In this document: one piece after another, positions 1 through 10,874 of the stretch
How positions within the stretch are numbered: the stretch's first letter is position 1
Layout of the letters: each line of letters opens with the position of its first letter
NCBI GenBank assembly: GCA_000316135.1
Contig: JH994043.1
Span: forward strand, 47,035-71,990
DNA length: 24,956 nt
From: Trachipleistophora hominis
Lineage: Eukaryota; Microsporidia; Pleistophoridae
Direction: 5' to 3'
The notes under the pieces: generated by a model
The model's input: only the letters and a program-made list of their open reading frames with translations
Databases searched by the model: none
What the model was told of the DNA's origin: nothing
Translations under genes and position numbers: made by a program

Positions 1-2
1 GT

Positions 3-383
3 CGAACTGTTTTAGATATAGAAAATGAACGCCGAGCAGAGAATGTTCATGGAAGAACCGATGCTAGAATGGAATCTGCGATTACAACCGCTGTAAGATG
101 TATACAGAGTACCATTGCGCCCGGTGTCAGCTTAAAAGGAGATACGTTTCCAGAACAAATGTGGTTTGTATACCTACACAACTTGGAGATTATATCGAAA
201 TACGAAAGCAAAGTCTGTGACCTTGAAACAAAAAATAACAGGTTGATGAAAAGCAACAAAGTCCTAAAGGACGTTGTTGCCCATTACATGAATAATCAAA
301 AGATCGACAAGGGAAAAAAAACATTCTTTGGAAGATTGATCAGTTTTTTCAGATGTTACACTCTAGAAGAGAATGAATCATGA
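3..383 (+). CDS. 3' end of an unrecognised protein gene (partial, start outside window)
   Basis: The frame is open from the first bases of the window to a TGA at 381-383. The first internal ATG is at 69, but the codons before it read as charged, protein-like sequence (Arg/Glu/Asp-rich), so the true start probably lies upstream. About 126 residues are visible. The middle (roughly from base 165 to 290) is heptad-like with spaced Leu/Ile and many Lys/Glu, which suggests a short coiled coil. It is followed by a Lys-rich stretch and a short aromatic segment (Phe-Phe-Gly-Arg ... Phe-Phe). No domain was recognised. It is the only apparently intact plus-strand coding piece, and it lies next to decayed coding DNA, so it could itself be the surviving tail of a broken gene. 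Confidence 0.5.
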   Translation, partial: RTVLDIENERRAENVHGRTDARMESAITTAVRCIQSTIAPGVSLKGDTFPEQMWFVYLHNLEIISKYESKVCDLETKNNRLMKSNKVLKDVVAHYMNNQKIDKGKKTFFGRLISFFRCYTLEENES

Positions 384-657
384 ACTAAATAATTTTTTGT
401 CAGGATTCGTCGATTAAACCGAAAAATATTATATGCAACTCTGAGTTATAAGATATATTATTCGATGTAATATTACTAAAAAACCATGTATCGAAATTCT
501 ATCCAAAAAAATAAAAACATCGAAATTAAATTGGAAAAAAAAAGCTGCCAAGCAAATAATAAATAAGAATAATGTCTATCCGAATGAAGACTCCCTTTAT
601 GACCAAGATGTGGTTTTTGATTTCACTAAAAATTGACTAATAGAATCTTTGACTAAG

Positions 658-2833
658 ATGGCTGGACATGTTTTACGTCTTGTTAGGCTCATACGGCAGA
701 GGATATTAAATAGTCTGCATATCAGGAAGCACGAGATGAGATATGTGCCTTTTCTTTAACTCAAGTTTTCTGAACACATACATTGTATCACATACATCCG
801 TACAATTTGAGATATATGAGGAGCAAGAACGAACCAATTGAGGTATAGATGTCCATAAAGAGATATAACCTTACTAAGGACAGGTCATTTGGAAAAAAAT
901 ATTGATACTGCCATATCCAAAATAGAAAGAAGGAATGATTCTTATTGTAGCTAGCAAGACTTTGGAGGATAAAGCAAAAGTGCTTAACCTAGAGTATAAA
1001 CCATTCAAAGAGGTGGAGGGTAAGAACAGGGAAAGCAGGCATTGCAGAAGAAGTTTGCGCTTATATAACATTCGTTTATCTTCTCATTGAAGTTTGACGG
1101 CTCATTCGAAGTTAAAACTTTTAACAGGAAAAGCACGGTCGTGTACGTGATAAAAAACCCGAGGGATCTACGGAGTATCCATAACGTGGTTTTATGGATA
1201 GTAAAATTCAAATTACTGAAAATGGCAGGCCTTTCATTCACAATAGAGGAGTACTATGAGACGAGTAACGAGAGATTATATACAGTAATTTGACACCTAT
1301 CTTAATTTCTTGGTTGTTTGTTCTGTTGGAGAAAGTTCACAAGAGCTTGAAGTGTTATTCTCAAGAGTTTTCAAAGCAATCCAGTAATGATTTATTAAGT
1401 GCGTTCTGCTGAAAAAAATACCGAGAAACGAGAATAAAATCATGGAAAGCAAAAGCGAAATCCTCCAAATGAGACCTTTTGGATTTAGCAACGTGGTAGT
1501 TGATACTTCATTCAGTAGAATTGCGAATGCTTATGATTCGAAGGCATCATAATCAGATCAAAGATGAATACGGTAGAATAGACAGAAGTTGATTAGATTC
1601 AACTAAAAACGCACACAGGAGAAATTTTCAAAAAGAGGATGTTTGGTGATGGAAATTTGCCGTGTGCAAGCAATAATTCGATGTGCTAGCCATGCTCGGT
1701 GAAATATATACAAGATAACATTAGTGGACTGCATTCAGACCGTCAAGCGGCAAAAAAGCAAACTCAAGGCCGTGTGGCCTTTTGAGTCAGAATGATGTGT
1801 TTACAAATGCTGGTATGAGTTAACTCATTCGTATAAAAAATAGAATTATCTCCTTAAATTCAGAAATCAGTAGGAAATGCAAGAAATAAAAGTGCTGGTG
1901 CAGTAAAGATTGCAAACGAATAGTTTGCTGAATTATTAGTGGTGATCACACATGTTAGCAAAATCCCCACAAATTTTCCAAATCAAAATTGTGGTCAGGT
2001 AGATTGAAACAAGAAAAGATTGTCTCAACTACTCTACCGATTGGTTCACCCGTAAAAAATTCGGCGTTGTTAAAATGATAACAGATCTATCAAAGACACC
2101 ATACAGAAGAATGATTTGGTGCTTTGTCTGTACAAAACATGCCTATTAGACGAGAATCAATAGTACAATGGCATACAGCAACATGATAGCGTATCATACA
2201 GGTACAAGGAAAGCTACAACAAGAGAACGGAACGGAAGGAAAAAGAAGAGTGAGGACACGAGGAAGGGACCCATAAACAGCACACAGTTAATTTACCTGC
2301 TTTGTAGTCATATATACGTATCGTATACGACGAAAAGCTGCTTCTCCTGAAGAACAATACGAAGATAAAAGAGACAGCACTGAATGACAAAAAGTTCTAC
2401 ACGCGTTCTGACTTGAAGAGCGTTGATATTCTGGAACTAAACGTGAAGTTCAGAATCGCCAGATATTATGCCCAGAGTAAACGTTTCTTTTGGAATGTAC
2501 ATAAGCAACAGATGGGCGTATAAGACAGAATGTATAATTTTTTCTTCCAGTTTATATTTGTTAATCCCATCCTACTTTAAGGAAAGAAAGAGATTTTACT
2601 GTATGCATCATAACCGTATAAATCCGAACAAGCAGAGCAGAAGGCAAATAATTGTATATCAGGATTATTTTAACGGTATATTGAAGGGATTGCATTCAAA
2701 TATTACGTTGCACAACGTTGCGATTCATTGGTCAATTAAAAATGCGAACAGGATGTGTCAAGTAGATGTAAACACTGAGAATGTGGATCATGACAAGATT
2801 GATATTGATTTCAAATGCAAACATGTTGTGTAA
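658..2833 (+). pseudogene. Decayed plus-strand coding DNA, unidentified
   Basis: This stretch is visibly less AT-rich than the DNA after about 3.6 kb and contains protein-like segments in changing frames, broken by stops. Segments include 658-759 (ATG, Arg/Leu-rich), 935-1090 (starts ATG-Ile-Leu-Ile-Val, Lys/Glu-rich), 1069-1293 (frame 1), 1690-1785, 2308-2523 (frame 1, no ATG, Lys/Asp-rich) and 2468-2833 (121 codons from an ATG). The end of 935-1090 and the start of 1069-1293 overlap by about 20 bases and read as one continuous protein if one indel is assumed. The same holds for 2308-2523 into 2468-2833. No domain was recognised in any segment, so it may be one long dead gene or several. The 121-codon piece is the only part that could still be a small gene. 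Confidence 0.45.
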
Positions 2834-5093
2834 AATGACGGGTTTGATAATAAATCATTTGGTCTTAACCTATGAGAGTATACCAATGCAGATAACATTT
2901 TAGCTGCTAAAATTGCACACCTAAACGTTGACAACACAACGTTTTGGGATGTGATAAAAGTCATGAACGAGGCATTCATCTTGGGAAGGGAGATTGATAT
3001 TTAAAAGAAAAATCAGAGGAATATTTGGTACCGTAATTGATTCCTTTAGAATGCCTACAAGTATGAGAAGGTTCTGAATTTTTATCTTTTCAATGTAAAG
3101 TCAAGGGAAAAACTGAAGGTTATTAAATAAGAAATTTGTTTAAAGAGGATACTTTGTTTGGTGTCTATATAAGGAAACAATAATTTTAAGAAGAGGAAGT
3201 TAACAAAACAAAAAACATGAGCCAAAAGTCACAATAGATGCTTTGCACTAGTAAAGTTTGTTTGGGTGTACATAACGTTTGGATTAATTGAACAAACGTT
3301 CGGGAAAAACAAAAAGTTGCTGCTATCCTCATTCATTTGCCTTGTAAAGGTAATAACAGCAGACTAAATATTTATAATTGGTATTATAAACGAAAATAGC
3401 GCTGAACAAAAAGACTTCGCCACACATAATCACATATTAAGAAATAGTTTTACGAGATATTTGAGAATATTGAAAAATGATTGATTGCATTAGCACACTG
3501 AGCGACATGGTGATGATTCATCGGTTGAGAGTCGGAAGGAAAAGTATCGAAACATTAACGCGTTTAATAAATGTTAACTTTTGTTAACAAATAATTGAGT
3601 TTAACACATTACACGTTATAGAAGAAAATTTAGTTTTGAGTGTAAGAACACGTTTATTCTAGTCAATCTAATGGAACACAATATTGGCGGAATGACAATC
3701 AGAATATAATAGGCTCATCAAATAAGTCATTTATGGTGGTCCACATGGCGCTGATTTTCCGTTATTAAAAATAGAAAACTGTTTAGTTAAAATAACAAAA
3801 TTTTCGATATCTAATGACATATAGCAACAACCTAGTCGTTGAGTTAAAAACCATAATCTGATCGTTAACTAAACTATGTTTTGCAAATTGAAATTTCTGA
3901 TCATGTAATGGTCTAAACACCTGATAAACATATCGCAAGATAAATATTGATAAATATATTCGAAATTATCAAAAATTTTGCCATAACCGACGACTGATTG
4001 ACAACCAGATTATTTGGATCAGTGCAATCGGATTCCCTTCACTAAGATGATAAATCGTTAAGCAAAAACAGCGCATTTTTTACATAAATGTGAGTATAAA
4101 TATCGTAAAACAAAAAAGAATGTATTTTTTCACCTAATAGGTAATTGTCATCAATATTCATAAAGAAAACTTTAATAAAGATGATTTTATATTTTTAATC
4201 AATATTATTTTCATTCACCATGTTGTCAAATCACAAACACTGACACTCTTCCAGTAGTAATTATTTTACATTAATATTCTAAATAACATTTAATTCATCA
4301 CATATATTCATTATACATGTTGGTTATGATAGTTATTAAATTGTCTAATAAATCTTTTAGAGTGATTATAATGTATAATAGACTTATAGATTGCCATCAA
4401 ACTTTATAAATACAAATATATGCCTGTTTTATACGTTTATTAAACATAAATCATGCCAACAAACGTTTATAAACAAATATAAAGTGATTGGTTTACCTAA
4501 ACATGTATACAGTTGTTATGATTATGTCGTTATGACATGCAAACAAAAAGAATTTTATTTAAATGTGGTGAAAAAGATTATAAATTTATTAATCTTCTTC
4601 TCTTTAGCAGTTAAAAGAGGAAGTATGAAACATTTACATCGTGTTAATATTTAACATACACTCATAGATTCTAGCTAGTTGATATTCTTTCTTTTCTTCC
4701 GATTAAATTAATATTGCTATAATGAGTCTACAACACTATAACCATCATGTTAAATATTTAAGCAATTATATTTAACATAGATAAATCGATAGTTATTGAT
4801 TTATTAACAGCCTTATTTTGTACGAATAATGCGTTGCAGATTATAATTTCCAATGGTTATGCTTAACAGCCATAGGGCGATCGTATTGAGCTGAATATCT
4901 TATGTTACAGAGTGTAAATTATAGAAAAATATATACTTTATATTGTACATACAAACGTGTTATTTAACTTGTTGTTTTTTGGGTTTTGGAGGTATGAAAT
5001 AAAATATTCTTATAGGAATGCTAACCATCGACAGTTTCTAACAGAGATTACATCGAAAGGAAATATTAATATTTAATCGACAAAATAAAATAA
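2834..5093. other. AT-rich intergenic DNA, no supported gene
   Basis: The first part (to about 3.6 kb) still looks like weakly coding relic DNA with short open pieces. One plus-strand run near 3280-3364 reads Gly-Leu-Ile-Glu-Gln-Thr-Phe-Gly before a stop, but it is too short to assign. From about 3.6 kb on the sequence is strongly AT-rich with frequent stops in all frames. The 87-codon frame at 4391-4654 begins at TTG, has no start-proximal C run and looks like a chance open frame. Confidence 0.5.
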
Positions 5094-5696
5094 AGCATTT
5101 TCAATAATCGTTACAGGGTGTATTATCACAGTATTAAGATAAGCCTGCAGCATGCAATAGAAAACCGATACATCCCAATATACTTGTATCGTACTAACTT
5201 CGATATTTTAGTTTTGAAGAGGTCATTACAGGCTTATTGTCGAAAATACAACATTTATTTAAGTTTCAATTTTGCATAAGGCCCATTTAAAGAAATGCTT
5301 GTATTCCATGGAGCATTGAAATGGTGGTACGGAGCGTGCACTACGACAATTGTTATTGTGACAGAATTCAAGAAAAGCAGCAGAGTAATCATAGCAAGGA
5401 CTGGTATAGCATCAAGCAAGACACAATTCCTGTTCATAATCAAACGAGGACAATTTCCTGTTCCTCTTTCATTTACAATGACAATCCATAAGTCACAAGA
5501 CTAGTTGTTTGATAAGGGTGGTGTTTATCTACACATCCCCGTTTTCGTGCATAGCCAATTGCATGTGGTTTTTTCTAGAGCGCATCAAACGGATAGTCTT
5601 AAAGTGTAGATTACATATAATAATGATCAAGACAAAAGTGATAGTAACAAAATGTATGTAAGGAAAACAAGGTATAATGTGTTACCACAGGGATAA
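5094..5696 (+). pseudogene. Relic of a Helitron-type (PIF1-family) helicase, C-terminal part
   Basis: One frame, with no frameshift needed, can be read from 5094 to 5693 through in-frame stops at 5277 (TAA), 5502 (TAG) and 5607 (TAG), ending at 5694 (TAA). In it I see the C-terminal motifs of Helitron Rep/helicase proteins in the right order. There is a degenerate 'GLCNGT' region followed by Ile-Val-Thr-Glu-Phe-Lys-Lys (about 5325-5375). Next comes the helicase motif KRGQFPVPLSFTMTIHKSQ (about 5445-5500), where intact elements have RRQFPVRLAFAMTINKSQGQ. Last is a 'DKGGVYL..PVFVHSQLHVVFSR..QTDSLKV' region (about 5508-5606), which corresponds to the family's D-K-V-G-I-Y-L, P-V-F-x-H-G-Q-L-Y-V-A-L-S-R and final L-K-V. 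The 'PVF.H.QL' wording favours Helitron over cellular PIF1. The HUH Rep domain and the N-terminal helicase motifs are not recognisable upstream, and no element termini were identified. The copy is dead: Gln positions have become stops and the catalytic region is missing. Confidence 0.85.
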
Positions 5697-6842
5697 AGGA
5701 TGATTTCAAAAATACAACAAGCATGTGTTGCGATAAATTTTATGTAAATGTGAGATTATAATACAAGCTCAAACTATATAGTAACGTATACCCAGTGTAA
5801 ATTTATTAGTTTATCGTTTATCCACTCGTTTTTTGCGAAAGAAACACTGTTTCAAGCGTTGTTAATACTAAGATCTGTTGAATTTGATTTGCTTATCTAT
5901 AGCAGATCAAGATTTTAATCTTTCATGTAAAATTACATCGCAACCTAAATGAGTTATCAACCAAAAAATTTTAAAAGGAAAGTAATTGATCCTCTGTCAA
6001 AAAAGTTTTACGTTATTAAACATCTTTAACCAAATATACAAAACAAAAGATTAACTAACATTGCATAAGATATATTGTCAAACTCATTTGTTATTATCCT
6101 AAGTCTTTATATCCACTATAACAACTAATATTGCCAAACGTTAAAATGGCTCACCAACAACACTTATACCACTCATCATCGTAAGCGAGTGACAGAAAAA
6201 TAATATTAACACTGTATTTCCGATTTAACAAGATCTTGATATATATTTATAACACTTATACCTATATTTAAGAATTTGATTAACATCGGTCTGCTTTACA
6301 ATCGAGTAGTTTGTTAGTCTTATACCAATACTCGTTATCAGCTTTATGAAAATGGTTGATTACATCACATATTAATATTTCCACAGCTTATTATTCCACG
6401 TATTAGTCATTCTTATCGTTATTTATTGTACTTTTCATGGTAGAAATTACTAATATAAATCTACTTATGAATAAGCTCATGCAACATCACGCAAGAAACG
6501 TAGTTTTGGTTAAAGAATGCCATATTTAATCTTATTAAAGAATATAAAAGAAAATATAGTTATAATTTATGTAAAATTATTGTCGTAGCGTCAAACTATC
6601 ATGTAGATAAACAAATGCCTCATTTTATACAAAGAAAGGTAAAAATAAAAAAAAAAGTTGATAAATGACGTTACTATTTAGAAAACCCGAGAAGTTAATG
6701 ATTTTTTATACTTTTTTGTTTGAAACAACCGTATATTTAGGTTGAAAGAGATGGCACCATAATATTTTTTAAATTAAGTATTCGAGGTAAATTAAAGATT
6801 ATTTTATTCCATCATCAAATATTCCTAACGCTTTCCACGGGG
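5697..6842. other. AT-rich intergenic DNA, nothing recognised
   Basis: Stops are frequent in all six frames. The DNA contains the presumed 3' untranslated sequence of the minus-strand gene that ends at 6843, with an AATAAA at 6803-6808. I see no RNA gene, clear repeat or coding-like segment. Confidence 0.6.
6803..6808 (-). terminator. AATAAA polyadenylation signal
   Basis: AATAAA on the minus strand, about 35 bases beyond the TAA at 6843. The placement suits the 3' end of the 6843-9520 gene and supports the downstream frame as part of the transcript. Confidence 0.45.
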
Positions 6843-9520
6843 TTATGCAAATATACGGTTCAAATATGCATATTGAACTTCCAAAAAAAACTCATTGATC
6901 ATCCATATATCATCGAAGAAGATTGAAACCATACCCGGATAATTTTCATCTCGGCAAACTCTTATTAACATTGGTGCTTGTTTGATAGATAATTGCTGCG
7001 CATGGTCTAGGTTGTTAAAAAATACATTCATACAATGATTGATATTATTTATTATCTCATACCTATTTGTTGTGGTTACGTGTAATGCAATATGTTGTAG
7101 CATATCATGAACTTTCTTTAACGTAAATAACTCTACATCGTTTATTTTTGGAACAGGCACACTTACAGCGTTACTAGCAATGCAAAAAAACAAACCAAAC
7201 GCGACATTAAACGGATTTACAATAATATCATGTGAAATCGTCATTTTATTATGCGCAATATAGGCACATTCATATCTTGCAAGGAATATATATAGTGTTA
7301 TAGTCGTGGATGGTACCTTAAGTAATCTGAACAACTTTGCGATGACCATTTCACGTATTGAACACTTGTAAAAGTTGATTTGGTGCTCATAAACGATTGC
7401 ATTATTGGTTTTATCGTTATCATTAGAAACATGATTTTTTAAAACATACCAAACCCTATCCAGGTGTACACATAATTTGAAACACTCATTCACCTCTTTT
7501 TCGTTCAATAAATCAAAAGGATGTATTTTTTCACGATCCAGCTGTCGTTTCCATGATAATAATTCGTTAAAAATAAAAATATTTCGCTCTTATCCAACGT
7601 ATTATCAAAGAAATCACGATTTTTATCTTTGATTTGTATTGTGGATAAATGCCCGTTATTATCCTCTTGGTTCAGGAATGCAGGGCTTTTCATTTCATTT
7701 GCATTGTTCCTATCCGTTATATCATCCAAACATGATGTATCATGTGATACGTCATTCAATAATATTTCATTCTCACATGCCAATTTTTTAGAATCCTGCT
7801 CACTAGATATTTGTGCTGAATCATCCCTTAACGCCTTTTCAAATTTACTTAAAGAATCAACCGTCGGGTTGGTTAGTTTTGAAGAACCTCTGCTATGTTT
7901 TTTTGTTTTTGTCTCCTTACTCTTTGGTTTCTCACATGATTTTAGAAAAACCACAAAATTCTTAAAGTTCATGATAATACCGCCTGTAAGGTCACATGAT
8001 GAAGGAGAGTTCCAATCTAAAAGCTGTTTTAGAAAATCCTGTGTCCATAATTCGTTTATAAAGCAGAATAATTGTTCATCTGAAATATCGAGATGAGAAC
8101 AGGCACAATTTCTATCAACATATGGTGTTGAACAATCACGTACTGCGTAATTATATAGTGGTTCTACTATTTTTTTTCTTTTTATTATCTTTGATTTTGT
8201 TGGCATCAAGTCAAATGGTACGTTATCCATAGCTTTTGATGACGTTGTTGTCTTTATACTACTATTCGACGCTAAACAATCTTGTTTGCCCGGATTTACA
8301 TCACTGACACTGGTAGTTATTGATTTTGAATCGGAAAACTTCGTCCTCTTTACTCTTCCATGTTCTTTAGATTCAAGTTCTTGCGAATCGGAAAATGTAA
8401 ATTGCTTTGTAGGTAAAGAAGTAGTTTCAGCACTATTTAGTTTATAAGAAGATTGTCCACTACAATATTCTGTAATACTCTCAGTACAGAAAGGTGTTGG
8501 TATATGGATGCTCTTCTTTTCCAAGGGCTGTTGAACATGTTTTTGGATAACACTCGTTCGGCCAACACTATCTATCGTACTCGAACCATCACAATCATAT
8601 TTCTTTGATGATACATGCGGTAAACCCGCAGGCCGTTCATGATCTAGTCTTTGTTCGGCAGCATTATTAAGCCAACCCGTATGATATTGTTCTGGTTGTG
8701 GTCGAATATTGTGGCTAAAAGCTTTTTCTCTTAATATATTTATCCTTTTAGCGGCAGGTTTTTCGTTGGGCGATTGATTATTTGCTTGGCTAATTATTTC
8801 GCTACTCTGAACCATTTTATCCGCCGAAACATATTTATTATCACCTGTTAGACGCAGTTCATCACAATCGCGCATTTCCGTTGCTGCTTCAAGTAATTTA
8901 TCGAAACTGTTCTGTGGTAATTGATAGAATTCGTTATTCCTTATCACAGTCGAATTTATTTCAGCAATATGTTCCGTTGAACATGATTTTATCGGATTAA
9001 CATCGCTTATGTTCATGTAATTGGAAGGAACATGCGTATTCAAGGCTATACTCACAGGTACGTTCAAAGGCTGTTGAATCAATAACATATTAGGTACCGT
9101 GGATTGAAGATATGTAAGAAGGTTATTGTCAACTAAATATTCCTCTGCTACTGACGATGTTGATGATTGCTCAGGTTTTTCAGTTTTTTTAGGTGCTATC
9201 GGCTGAAATACTATTTGATAAAGAGGATATGGTGGTTTATTTGTGTTGGGCTGAGTTATTTTAGCGCTATTTTGATTATTTTGAACTTGGATTAATGAAC
9301 TTTGTGCAAGTACTTGATTTGAATCAGCAAGTTGATCAAATTCGTTTGTACGTGAAGTACTTGGCACATGTTCCGCGTTGTTTACTTGGTGTGATGTTTC
9401 TCGGTATTCTAATTCTGATGGTATTTGTTCCGTGTAAAATGCCACGCTGTTATTCACATTTCTAGGACGAGTTTCTGATGTTAACATTGATGACAGCTGC
9501 AAAGCTATTACAAGAAGCAT
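6843..9520 (-). CDS. Unrecognised ~890-residue protein, reading frame split by an apparent frameshift
   Basis: Two minus-strand frames overlap: 9520-7505 (671 codons) and a downstream frame open from 7589 to a TAA at 6843. The downstream frame has no ATG until 54 codons past its first TTG. Its sequence before that TTG already reads as protein, while the last ~25 codons of the first frame look unlike the rest. The simplest reading is one protein of about 890 residues with a missing base in or near the two A5 runs (plus strand) at 7569-7579. The start is supported by CCC directly before the ATG (9521-9523). The N-terminus (MLLVIALQLSSML) is hydrophobic and signal-peptide-like. It is followed by about 430 Ser/Thr/Asn/Gln-rich residues, probably disordered, with Lys/Arg clusters near residues 395 and 445. 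A more ordered, Cys-containing helical region begins near residue 453. The C-terminal part has helices faintly like a cyclin box, which I cannot confirm. The gene is clearly more AT-rich than the conserved genes downstream. An AATAAA lies about 35 bases after the stop. Confidence 0.65.
7505..7589 (-). other. Two-frame overlap: site of the frame change
   Basis: In these 85 bases both minus-strand frames are open. Frame 2 is blocked upstream by TAA at 7590-7592 and frame 1 downstream by TGA at 7505-7507, so any switch must occur here. The shift is of -1 type (equivalent to one missing base). The minus strand reads ATATTTTTATTTTTAACG near its 5' side. A-TTT-TTA occurs twice, which is close to but not a canonical X-XXY-YYZ slippery heptamer. 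Confidence 0.55.
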
Positions 9521-9523
9521 GGG
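9521..9523 (-). promoter_or_regulatory. CCC signal abutting the start of the 6843-9520 gene
   Basis: Read on the minus strand the sequence is ACACCC immediately followed by ATG. A CCC run at this place matches the start-proximal signal known in microsporidia, and it is the main reason to prefer this ATG over the Met 11 codons further in. Confidence 0.55.
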
Positions 9524-10147
9524 TGTACTGTAAAAATGGTAGATAAACTTTTAAAAATAAACTAACCTTTTTAAAACAATCAAGCAGCTCATAATACTTA
9601 GCGATTAGTGGATATAACACTTATGAACCATGTAAAAACAATGCTGTGACCAGTCATGATGATATGTGAGATATCAGACTGAAAAACGGAAAATGAAGAT
9701 AGTTAATAAATACTAAAAAGATTTATTTATCAATTTAACCATGAGTACAAACTTATGATGTTGTAGTTCTTATTTGAGTTCATCTCTGATATTTAGTATA
9801 AATTATCTATATTGAGTATGCAAGCCGTAATGAACAAAATGCCAAAATATAAGACGTGTTCACTATGCTCCAAACGACCAGCTCACTTAATAACTACTTC
9901 AATCAAGTTTATCATACACTAAACTGATCGTATTTAACTAGTTTAAAGATAATTTTTCAAAAATATATGTTTATAATACATTTCAATGGTTTAGTACTTA
10001 GAAAAAAATTATTTTACATACTTTTTGATATTTGTAAAACGTTTTTAGTAAATATTTTATTATCAATCAAATAAAGACAATAAGCAAATTAACACAAAGA
10101 AATATACGAAATATAATCATTTTATTGTATAATAAATTAAACGGGTG
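9524..10147. other. AT-rich intergenic DNA, nothing recognised
   Basis: This is the upstream region of the minus-strand gene starting at 9520. I see no open frame of note and no recognisable repeat. Confidence 0.5.
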
Positions 10148-10290
10148 TTAACAAGTATAATATCCTCGTTCGTCTAGTGAAACAAGCACGTGATAATTGA
10201 TAAATATATTTTTGTTTACTATTTGATGGTATAGAACGTTGCGTTGGATGAGCGTTGAGTTCTTCTGCCTTTCGGCTCTCATACCAAAAA

Positions 10291-10329
10291 TATCATCATC
10301 ATAATAAAAAGACAACTCGCAAGCTGATT
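10291..10329. repeat. Dispersed repeat, copy 1 (cut by the gap)
   Basis: A TCATCATCAT tract followed by A-rich sequence and then GACAACTCGCAAGCTGATT. It aligns with 23961-24010 (same TCATCATCAT tract, then GATAGCTTGCAAACTGGTT) and more distantly with 24150-24195. Read on the minus strand, copies 1 and 2 also agree at peptide level in one frame (Cys-x-Leu-Ser-Phe-x-Tyr-x-Asp-Asp-Asp), so the repeat may be coding in origin. Confidence 0.55.
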
Positions 10330-10708
10330 NNNNNNNNNNNNNNNNNNNNNNNNNNNNNNNNNNNNNNNNNNNNNNNNNNNNNNNNNNNNNNNNNNNNNNN
10401 NNNNNNNNNNNNNNNNNNNNNNNNNNNNNNNNNNNNNNNNNNNNNNNNNNNNNNNNNNNNNNNNNNNNNNNNNNNNNNNNNNNNNNNNNNNNNNNNNNNN
10501 NNNNNNNNNNNNNNNNNNNNNNNNNNNNNNNNNNNNNNNNNNNNNNNNNNNNNNNNNNNNNNNNNNNNNNNNNNNNNNNNNNNNNNNNNNNNNNNNNNNN
10601 NNNNNNNNNNNNNNNNNNNNNNNNNNNNNNNNNNNNNNNNNNNNNNNNNNNNNNNNNNNNNNNNNNNNNNNNNNNNNNNNNNNNNNNNNNNNNNNNNNNN
10701 NNNNNNNN
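10330..10708. other. Assembly gap (379 N)
   Basis: Unknown bases. The left edge lies within a dispersed repeat (see 10291-10329), so the gap may come from repeat collapse during assembly. Its true length is unknown, and reading frames drawn across it have no meaning. Confidence 0.99.
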
Positions 10709-10855
10709 TTCATTTACGATGATGTTTAGATTAATCGTTAATCCCGGCAGAAAATCAATTTTTGAACCCAAATGACAAATAATGCTGGAATGTTTAATTA
10801 AAACGAAATCAAGAATGAAGAAGGACAGTTTCTATCAAAGCAACTAATTTAAACC

Positions 10856-10874
10856 TTCCGTTTTATAAACGGAA
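10856..10874. other. Perfect hairpin, 8-bp stem
   Basis: TTCCGTTT-TAT-AAACGGAA is a perfect inverted repeat with a 3-base loop. It lies within the broken minus-strand gene, close to the stop at 10849. Its function is unknown and it may be chance. Confidence 0.5.

Noticed and set aside
3280..3364. Short Ile-Glu-Gln-Thr-Phe-Gly piece resembling the 'IENTFG' of PIF/Harbinger-type transposases
   Set aside because: Six residues in an unsupported 28-codon frame with no neighbouring DDE motifs; likely chance.
4391..4654. 87-codon plus-strand frame
   Set aside because: Starts at TTG, no start-proximal C run, and amino-acid content typical of translated AT-rich spacer.
7565..7585. Canonical -1 slippery heptamer at the frame break
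   Set aside because: A-TTT-TTA lacks the identical first triplet required by X-XXY-YYZ, and no obvious downstream pseudoknot was seen; kept only as a possibility in the findings.
7629..8096. 155-codon plus-strand frame opposite the long unrecognised gene
   Set aside because: It is the antisense of a Ser/Lys/Asp-rich coding region, which readily gives open complementary frames; no own start signal.
10255..10722. Open frames drawn through the run of N
   Set aside because: Frames across unknown bases of unknown length are not evidence; only the sequence on each side was considered.
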